A stretch of 15,099 bases of DNA from contig DYNO01000070.1 in assembly GCA_020721025.1 (NCBI GenBank), forward strand, positions 1-15,099. The letters run 5' to 3'. Made by a program: the position numbers and the translations under genes. The DNA comes from Thiomargarita sp. (lineage in GTDB: Bacteria > Pseudomonadota > Gammaproteobacteria > Beggiatoales > Beggiatoaceae). The first letter of the stretch is position 1; each line of letters opens with the position of its first letter. The notes under the pieces were generated by a model. The model was not told the origin of the DNA. It ran no database searches and saw nothing but the letters and a program-made list of their open reading frames with translations. Positions 7,072 through 12,264 of this stretch are shown here, in pieces.

Positions 7072-7359
7072 CTATTTTTTTGATTTCTTAGGTTGAGAAG
7101 GTGATTTCACACCCATTGTTGAATCATGCTGGACAACACCGGTGATTTCCACATCATCATGTTCCACCTGCATTTTACTCTGTTTTGTCTGCACCACTCC
7201 AGTGATTCTCACCTTTGGACTGGTGTCAGCGTCAATTGCTGCATTGACACCCTCCTTATTTGCTTTAAAAATCAATTGCTTCAAACTACCACGCAATGCC
7301 AGCACTATTGCAGTCATGGTTACACAAATCATCAACACAATCCAAAAAGTCTCGCTCAT
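7072..7359 (-). CDS. Small single-pass membrane protein with two ITGVVQ motifs
   Basis: A 95-residue protein I do not recognise as a named family. Residues about 5-23 form one strongly hydrophobic helix, followed by a basic segment (RGSLKQLIFKANKEG), which suggests a short outer N-terminus and a cytoplasmic tail. The tail contains a near-duplicate: VRITGVVQ (50-57) and VEITGVVQ (70-77), 20 residues apart, then a Ser/Pro/Lys-rich tail ending KKSKK. GGGAGA at 7367-7372 gives a clear ribosome-binding site 7 nt before the ATG, and an extended -10 promoter lies upstream. It is the first gene of the cassette with the P-loop and TPR proteins, so it may anchor or be controlled by them; this is inference. 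Confidence 0.75.
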   Translation of the reverse strand: MSETFWIVLMICVTMTAIVLALRGSLKQLIFKANKEGVNAAIDADTSPKVRITGVVQTKQSKMQVEHDDVEITGVVQHDSTMGVKSPSQPKKSKK

Positions 7360-7392
7360 TGTAAAATCTCCCGGTGGGTAAAATTGGTGAAA

Positions 7393-7423
7393 ATTATAGC
7401 AGGTTTATTTTAGGCTTTGTCGG
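7393..7423 (-). promoter_or_regulatory. Extended -10 promoter of the three-gene cassette
   Basis: The minus strand has TGCTATAAT at 7401-7393: a perfect TATAAT with the TGn extension. A possible partial -35, CCGACA (7423-7418), lies 19 nt upstream, which is long but tolerable for an extended -10 promoter. Transcription would start near 7386, about 27 nt before the ATG at 7359, leaving room for the GGGAGA ribosome-binding site. Confidence 0.6.
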
Positions 7424-7586
7424 GTATCCGTTGACAACCCTGCGACAAAAAATAATTTTTATCCATCCATTGACAACGTTTCGATTTCGATGCAATTGCA
7501 GTAGAATAAACAATTTGGGTGCTGCGAATACGCAAGTCATCTGGTTGACGCAGTTGCAATGAAAACTCCGTTGATTTTATTCAGTT

Positions 7587-7632
7587 ATCTCAAAAATCGT
7601 TAAAACGATAACGTGATAAATCAATTTGAGAT
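7587..7632. repeat. Nested inverted repeats in the glmU leader
   Basis: ATCTCAAA (7587-7594) pairs with TTTGAGAT (7625-7632). Inside it, ATCGTT (7596-7601) and AACGAT (7604-7609) form a tight palindrome with a 2-nt centre. The arrangement could fold as a stem carrying a small hairpin, or be a binding site for a dimeric regulator. It is not followed by a T-tract and so does not look like an intrinsic terminator. Role unknown. Confidence 0.4.
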
Positions 7633-7710
7633 TGGCACTGCACACGCTTGACTGTTTTTATTCTTAATTTCCAAAGGGTTCGGTTGATTCCTAAACTGAA
7701 TCCTTGACTC

Positions 7711-9099
7711 ATGAGGTTGATTCCCTTGAAACTTGCAGTGATCATCTTAACCGCTGGTATGGGCAAACGGATGCATTCCGATATCCCTAAAACGCTACAT
7801 CCTTTGGCTGATAAACCATTGATTGGACACGTAGTTGATACCGCGTGGCAATTAGACCCAGCACACGTTCACATCGTTTATGGATTTGGTGGCGAACAAG
7901 TGCGTACCACATTGAATGATAAACGTTTATTGTGGACAGAACAGGCGCAGCAACTGGGCACTGGACACGCGGTGCAACAAGTTATTCCCAAAATCTCTGA
8001 TGACGACATGGTATTGGTATTGTACGGCGATGTGCCATTAATTCAAGCAGATACGTTAAAAAATCTCTGTGCCAAGGCGACCGCGGACAGTCTCGCCATT
8101 TTGACCGTCAATTTGGCAAATCCATTGGGTTATGGGCGCATTGTCAGAAATTCATTAGGGCAAGTGCTTAACATTACTGAAGAAAAAGATGCCGATGCCC
8201 AAACCAAACAAATTCAAGAAGTCAACACCGGTATCCTTGCCGTTCCCGCGTTTCGTCTGCGTCGTTGGCTGAATTTACTCAACAATAACAATGCCCAAGG
8301 TGAATACTATCTCACTGATATTATTGGTTATGCCGCGCAAGAAGGGATTGCCATTCACACCCACGCGCCCGAAGATGAACACGAAGTGCGAGGCATCAAT
8401 GATCGCATTCAACTCGCTGAATTAGAACGCTATTATCAACTACAACAAGCCCAGCAGTTGATGCAACAAGGCGTGATGCTGCGTGACCCGGCGCGGCTCG
8501 ATATTCGCGGTCAAGTGACGGTGGGGCGCGATGTTGTTCTTGATATCAATGTGATTTTAGCCGGACAAGTCACACTCGGTCATCGAGTCAAAATTGGCGC
8601 GAACGTCATCATTCAAAACAGCCAAATCGGTGATGATACTGAAATTTTACCCAATTCCATGATTCAAGACAGCGTGATTGGAGCGCATTGCAAAATTGGT
8701 CCCTTCGCCCGCCTGCGTCCCGATAATCAACTGGCAGATCAGGTTCATATCGGCAACTTTGTTGAAGTCAAAAAATCCGTTGTCGGTGTGGCAACTAAAA
8801 TTAACCATCTCAGTTACGTTGGCGACAGCATCATTGGTACCGGTGTAAATATTGGTGCTGGAACAATCACTTGTAACTACGACGGCGTAAATAAATATCA
8901 AACCATCATCGGCGATCACGCGTTCATTGGCTCGGACACCCAATTGGTTGCCCCAGTCACTGTCGGAGAAAATGCCACCATCGGCGCAGGTTCAACCATC
9001 ACCCAAGACACGCCCGCGCACAGTTTAACCCTCAGTCGTGCCAAACAGGTCACCATTCCCGGCTGGCAACGTCCGACCAAGCAAAGTTCAAACAAATGA
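7711..9099 (+). CDS. glmU: GlmU, bifunctional GlcN-1-P acetyltransferase / GlcNAc-1-P uridylyltransferase
   Basis: A 462-residue cytoplasmic enzyme making UDP-GlcNAc, the precursor of peptidoglycan and lipopolysaccharide. The N-terminal uridylyltransferase domain (1 to about 235) has the nucleotide loop LTAGMGKRM (13-21), metal-ligand D107 in YGDVP, and EVNTGI and YYLTDI motifs. The C-terminal left-handed beta-helix (about 255-450) shows hexapeptide repeats and the acetyltransferase His H366 in KINHLSYVGD, with NIGAGTITCNYDG after it. The loop usually reads GxGTRM; here Thr is replaced by Lys. ATG 7711 gives a normal length but has no upstream ribosome-binding site; a TTG at 7726 preceded by GAGG is an alternative start. 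Its stop overlaps the purK start, which is an ATGA junction. Confidence 0.96.
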   Translation: MRLIPLKLAVIILTAGMGKRMHSDIPKTLHPLADKPLIGHVVDTAWQLDPAHVHIVYGFGGEQVRTTLNDKRLLWTEQAQQLGTGHAVQQVIPKISDDDMVLVLYGDVPLIQADTLKNLCAKATADSLAILTVNLANPLGYGRIVRNSLGQVLNITEEKDADAQTKQIQEVNTGILAVPAFRLRRWLNLLNNNNAQGEYYLTDIIGYAAQEGIAIHTHAPEDEHEVRGINDRIQLAELERYYQLQQAQQLMQQGVMLRDPARLDIRGQVTVGRDVVLDINVILAGQVTLGHRVKIGANVIIQNSQIGDDTEILPNSMIQDSVIGAHCKIGPFARLRPDNQLADQVHIGNFVEVKKSVVGVATKINHLSYVGDSIIGTGVNIGAGTITCNYDGVNKYQTIIGDHAFIGSDTQLVAPVTVGENATIGAGSTITQDTPAHSLTLSRAKQVTIPGWQRPTKQSSNK

Positions 9100-10256
9100 A
9101 ATTACAGGCGTTTCCCTATCCACTTTCTCGTATCGGTATTATTGGCGGCGGACAACTCGGTAAGATGACCGCACAAATCGCCAAGCGCATGGGTTTTTAC
9201 GTGACCGTGCTTGACCCAGTGCCCAAATGTCCCGCAGAACACATCGCAGACGCGCAAATTGTGGGCAGTCTGTACGATCCAGCAAAATTGCGAGCTTTGG
9301 CACAAGTCAGCGACGTGATCACTTTTGACGTAGAACATATTGATACGCAAACACTTAAGCAGTTGCATGAGGAAGGCACGCGCATTTTTCCTTCCCCGTA
9401 TTTATTAGAAACGATTCAAGATAAATTAAAACAAAAGCAGGTGCTTATACAACATCATGTGCCGGTAGCCAACTATCAACGGGTGGACGCGCTGACTCCT
9501 GACATTTTAGCCACTTTGCCATTGCCCATCGTGCAAAAAGCGCGGACGGGCGGTTATGACGGCAAGGGCGTGGTGGTTTTGAAAAGCATGGCGGATAGCG
9601 ATAAAATTCTGCCAACGCCGTCGCTATTAGAAGAATATATTGATTTTGAAAAAGAATTGGCGGTGATGGTGGCGCGCACCCAACATGGCGAAATTGCGTG
9701 TTATCCCGTTGTCGAGATGGTCTTTGATGCCCAGACCAATATTTGTGACATTGTCGCCGCGCCTGCCAATGTATCTCCAGAAATTGCCCAGAAAACGCAA
9801 CAAGTGGCAATTCAAGCGGTGGAAGCTCTTGATGGCGTGGGCATTTTTGGGGTGGAAATGTTCTTGACGCGCACCGGCGAAGTGTTGGTGAATGAAATCG
9901 CACCCCGCCCCCACAATTCTGGACATTACACCATTGAAGCCTGTACAACGTGTCAATTTGAGCAGTTGATCCGAATTATCAGTGATTTACCGTTGGGAGA
10001 AAGTCGCTTGTTGACTCCGGTGGTGATGGCGAATTTGTTGGGTGAACAGGGTTATACGGGTAAGCCAGTGATTGAGGGATTGGCAGAAACTTTGGCAATC
10101 CCCGGTTTGACTTTTCATCTTTATGGCAAGGAAATCACCCAACCGTCACGCAAGATGGGACATATTACCGTCGTCGATTCGGATTTAAATCACGCCTTGG
10201 CAAAGATTCATCAGGCGAAAACGATGTTAAAAATCAAAGGGGAGCGAGTGCTATGA
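9096..10256 (+). CDS. purK: PurK, N5-carboxyaminoimidazole ribonucleotide synthase
   Basis: A 386-residue ATP-grasp enzyme that joins AIR and bicarbonate with ATP hydrolysis in de novo purine synthesis. The N-terminal preATP-grasp motif GGGQLGKM is at 17-24. The ATP-binding loop QKARTGGYDGKGV and the catalytic segment VNEIAPRPHNSGHYTIEAC are both intact and diagnostic for PurK. Length is normal. The start overlaps the glmU stop and the stop overlaps the purE start (ATGA at 10253-10256), so glmU, purK and purE are probably translated as a coupled set; pairing with purE is usual, pairing with glmU is not common. Confidence 0.96.
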   Translation: MKLQAFPYPLSRIGIIGGGQLGKMTAQIAKRMGFYVTVLDPVPKCPAEHIADAQIVGSLYDPAKLRALAQVSDVITFDVEHIDTQTLKQLHEEGTRIFPSPYLLETIQDKLKQKQVLIQHHVPVANYQRVDALTPDILATLPLPIVQKARTGGYDGKGVVVLKSMADSDKILPTPSLLEEYIDFEKELAVMVARTQHGEIACYPVVEMVFDAQTNICDIVAAPANVSPEIAQKTQQVAIQAVEALDGVGIFGVEMFLTRTGEVLVNEIAPRPHNSGHYTIEACTTCQFEQLIRIISDLPLGESRLLTPVVMANLLGEQGYTGKPVIEGLAETLAIPGLTFHLYGKEITQPSRKMGHITVVDSDLNHALAKIHQAKTMLKIKGERVL

Positions 10257-10768
10257 CTTCGGTGACAGTGGGAATTATCATGGGCAGTGATTCGGATTTG
10301 CCCGTGATGCAAGAGGCGGCGCAGGCATTGGAGCAATTGCAAGTGGGTTATGAATTGACCATTGTGTCGGCGCATCGAACTCCACAACGTTTGTTTGATT
10401 ATGCCAAAACTGCACAAGCCAAGGGGTTGGAAGTGATTATCGCGGGGGCGGGTGGCGCGGCACATTTGCCCGGCATGATTGCGTCAATTACTGCATTACC
10501 CGTGATCGGCGTACCGATTCGCACCTCAAGTTTGCAAGGGTTGGATTCGTTGCTTTCTATCGTACAAATGCCCGGCGGTGTTCCTGTGGCGACCGTTGCG
10601 ATTAATAATGCGAAAAATGCTGGGATTCTGGCAGCGCAAATTATCGGTGTGAAATATCCCGAAGTGCGTGAGCGGGTGGTGCAATTTAAAGCGCAATTGG
10701 AAACATCTGTGATTGATAAAGCCTTGTCTTTAGAACAATTGGGTTACGAAAAGTTTTTGCAGGCGTAG
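10253..10768 (+). CDS. purE: PurE, N5-CAIR mutase
   Basis: A 171-residue class I PurE that rearranges N5-CAIR, the PurK product, to CAIR. The substrate-binding GSDSD is at 11-15, the catalytic His is H41 in SAHRTP, and the glycine-rich AGAGGAAHLPGM is at 64-75, followed by PVIGVPIRTSSLQGLDSLLSIVQMP. The protein is complete. It follows purK with a 4-nt overlap and has a 24-nt gap to the broken gene downstream. Confidence 0.97.
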   Translation: MTSVTVGIIMGSDSDLPVMQEAAQALEQLQVGYELTIVSAHRTPQRLFDYAKTAQAKGLEVIIAGAGGAAHLPGMIASITALPVIGVPIRTSSLQGLDSLLSIVQMPGGVPVATVAINNAKNAGILAAQIIGVKYPEVRERVVQFKAQLETSVIDKALSLEQLGYEKFLQA

Positions 10769-10792
10769 GCGTAATGTTGAAGGAATCTCATC

Positions 10793-11617
10793 ATGGTGAA
10801 TCGTAAAGAAGTATTAGCCGAACTCAAGAATTATCAACAAACGTTACAAAACCATTCGCAGAAGTTGGCAGATGAGTTGGCGCGCTTGTTTACATTGACT
10901 CATGATGCGAAGTCAATCCTCAACAGTGCTCGTCAGTTATTAGAAATTTTGCTCAAAGAACTGTGTCAAGATGTTGGTTTAGATTGTGAAAAGGATACTA
11001 TTGGTCGGTGCAGTTTTGAGTAAGTTTCGAGAAAAAGCGAATCACATTGTACCGGACACCGTTCCTGATAATATTTATCGTTCAATGGATCATATCAATG
11101 GTTTATCGATAGCGGGGGCGCATGATAAACCGTATGATCCCAAACAGGTGCGTGAAGTTTTGGTTGCACTAGAACGAGTGCTGTATTGGTATGTCGTCAC
11201 CTACAAGTGTTGGCAACCCACATAGAACCACCGAAACCGGTAGAACCACCGAAACCAGTAGAGCCATCAAAACCGGTAGAGCCACTGCCGGAACCGATAA
11301 GAAGTCCAGACGATATCCTATTACCCACTACACATATAATTGAAAAGGGTGAAAGTTTAGCGATAATATCCCAAAAGTATTACTACACTGAAGAGTGTCA
11401 TGGCTTTCTTGCCGATCATAATTTTAATAAACGTAAACTTACCCGAAGAGAAAAAGTGAAGCTTCCAGTTGATAAGGAAATAGAAATTCCTGCTACAACA
11501 TTGCAAGAATGTAGAGATTTTAACGAGAAGCAGAAAAATAAACCATTATCACCGTCTGATAAAGCTAAACCAAATGAACAGCAGCGTAATGGAAATGATG
11601 AGATTGAAGGTAGTTGA
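10793..11617 (+). pseudogene. DUF4145-like / Pro-rich linker / LysM gene interrupted by two frameshifts
   Basis: Three open segments read as one protein of about 275 residues. Segment 1 (10793-11023, frame of the ATG) has a helical start and SARQLLEILLKELCQDVGL. Segment 2 (from about 10990 to 11225, next frame) continues with SKFREKAN, PDNIYRSMDHINGLSIAGAHD and ERVLYWYVVTY, the pattern of DUF4145-type helical domains. Segment 3 (about 11200-11617, back in the first frame) has (PPKPVE) repeats and a LysM-like domain: THIIEKGESLAIISQKYYY ... KLTRREKVKLPV. The shift is +1 near 10989-11018 and -1 near 11196-11222. AAGGA lies 7 nt before the ATG. No signal peptide or membrane segment is seen. It could be a decayed gene or a sound gene with two sequencing errors near short homopolymers. 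Confidence 0.7.
11223..11294 (+). repeat. 18-bp tandem repeats encoding a (PPKPVE)n linker
   Basis: Units of 18 bp start at 11223, 11241, 11259 and 11277; the first three are close copies of tagaaccaccgaaaccgg and the fourth is degenerate. In the frame of the LysM segment they encode PPKPVE-type hexapeptides that link the DUF4145-like part to the LysM part. In the frame of the middle segment the first unit supplies the TAG stop at 11223-11225. Confidence 0.85.
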
Positions 11618-11647
11618 GTTCATTAAGTCTGTAGCCCGCCATTCAAC

Positions 11648-11679
11648 CTCTGCTTAATGATTTCGCCCATGAAGCAGAG
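11648..11679. repeat. Inverted repeat CTCTGCTT/AAGCAGAG
   Basis: Perfect 8-nt arms at 11648-11655 and 11672-11679 with a 16-nt loop, 30 nt after the stop of the broken LysM gene. There is no T-run after it, so it is a poor intrinsic terminator candidate. It adjoins the next palindrome and may belong to the same dispersed repeat. Confidence 0.5.
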
Positions 11680-11695
11680 CTTCTCGGCAGGCATG

Positions 11696-11712
11696 ACCAA
11701 GTTCAACTTGGT
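11696..11712. repeat. Perfect 17-nt palindrome ACCAAGTTCAACTTGGT
   Basis: Eight-nt perfect arms around a single C, followed by AACGAG. The shape resembles a dispersed palindromic repeat of the form GTTCCCAAGCT-AGCTTGGGAACGAG that I recall from intergenic regions of cyanobacteria and filamentous gammaproteobacteria. The resemblance is from memory, not a search. Flanking CTCG (11683-11686) and CGAG (11715-11718) could extend the pairing. Confidence 0.6.
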
Positions 11713-11727
11713 AACGAGATAAAAATG

Positions 11728-12068
11728 TCTGAGCTGTAATTTGTCTGAACCGGGATTCGTAGGATTCACATGATGACCATGATTTTTTAATCAGGGCAAT
11801 CCCTTAATCAAGAAAATCATGGTTCAGACATCGTGCTGCGGCATTGAAGTCGTCTGAGCCGTAATTTGTCTGAATCAGAATTTTCAGGATTTGAGAATTT
11901 GCAGAATGAAGGCACGGCTGCGTTTCTGAATTGTTTGGTGTTATTCTGAGAATTCTCAAATTCTGAAGATTCTGATTCAGACAATTATCTGAACCGTAAT
12001 TCACAGGATTCGCTTGATTTTCATAATTAAGTCAATTAGGATCATTAGGAAAATTAAAGTTCAGACAA
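11728..12068. repeat. Three-unit hairpin repeat array (TCTGARCYGTAATT ... TTCAGACA)
   Basis: The head motif TCTGARCYGTAATT occurs at 11728-11741, 11853-11866 and 11988-12001. Each unit ends with TTCAGACA (11823-11830, 11976-11983, 12060-12067). Unit 1 has arms TGTCTGAACC (11742-11751) and GGTTCAGACA (11821-11830) plus inner arms CCATGATTTT (11777-11786) and AAAATCATGG (11813-11822). Unit 2 has 34-nt arms (listed separately). Unit 3 is the weakest, with TCTGAAC (11988-11994) and GTTCAGA (12059-12065). Degenerate AGGATT-type words recur inside. The region looks noncoding and like a family of dispersed palindromic or MITE-like repeats. Confidence 0.8.
11866..11984 (+). repeat. 34-nt inverted repeat with 51-nt loop (unit 2 of the array)
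   Basis: Left arm 11866-11899 and right arm 11951-11984 match at 32 of 34 positions. The two mismatches (11888 G against 11962 T, and 11882 T against 11968 G) become G-U pairs if the plus strand is transcribed, so the RNA stem could pair along all 34 positions. On the minus-strand transcript they would be A-C mismatches. Loop is 11900-11950. Confidence 0.8.
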
Positions 12069-12090
12069 TAGAACACTCAGAAACAATCCA

Positions 12091-12264
12091 ATGCCGACAT
12101 TACTTTTACAAGAGGGCTTCAAGTTCTTTTTCTATGCCTTTGAATACAACAGCCTCAAAAATGAACAGACGCAACGCATTGGATTTCGTGATAATTTACT
12201 TTACGCGATGTTTGTAGCCTTAATTCTCAAGTTATGCAAGAGGTCTAATCAGATTGAACTATCG
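12091..12264 (+). pseudogene. Remnant of a DUF4160-like small protein gene
   Basis: The reading frame starts MPTLLLQEGFKFFFYAFEYN, which resembles the N-terminus of DUF4160 proteins (MPT...GFRFFFYSNEHEPxHVHV), small proteins often paired with DUF2442 in toxin-antitoxin-like loci. After about 20 residues the histidine-rich core is missing and the rest is unlike the family; the open frame even runs into the 3' end of the peptidase gene on the other strand. I read it as a degraded fragment joined to unrelated sequence. No DUF2442 partner is visible. The match is short and from memory. Confidence 0.35.

Larger units (their letters stand above)
7360..7710. other. 351-nt divergent intergenic region upstream of glmU
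   Basis: The left part holds the promoter of the minus-strand cassette. The middle has two copies of ATCC(G/A)TTGACAAC at 7426-7438 and 7465-7477, 39 nt apart, whose core GTTGACAAC or TTGACAA could serve as plus-strand -35 elements; the best matching -10 boxes (TAATTT near 7453, TAGAAT 7502-7507) are weak. A structured segment at 7587-7632 is listed separately. I see no RNA gene and no convincing coding sequence here. Confidence 0.5.
11618..12264. other. 647-nt repeat-rich region without an intact gene
   Basis: It contains, left to right, the 8-nt inverted repeat, the 17-nt palindrome, the three-unit hairpin array and the DUF4160-like remnant, each listed separately. Small open frames on both strands here are broken by the repeats and show no recognisable protein. 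It separates the purE side from the convergent peptidase gene. Confidence 0.7.

Noticed and set aside
9445..9948. A 167-codon minus-strand frame within purK
   Set aside because: Opposite-strand shadow of an intact, well-conserved gene.
11648..11690. Intrinsic terminator after the broken LysM gene
   Set aside because: The stem is AT/GC mixed with a 16-nt loop and there is no following T-run.
11728..12068. Hairpin array considered as CRISPR, integron attC sites or a retron msr-msd
   Set aside because: Unit lengths differ, arms rather than whole repeats are conserved, no attC core sites or reverse transcriptase gene are visible, and spacing is unlike CRISPR.
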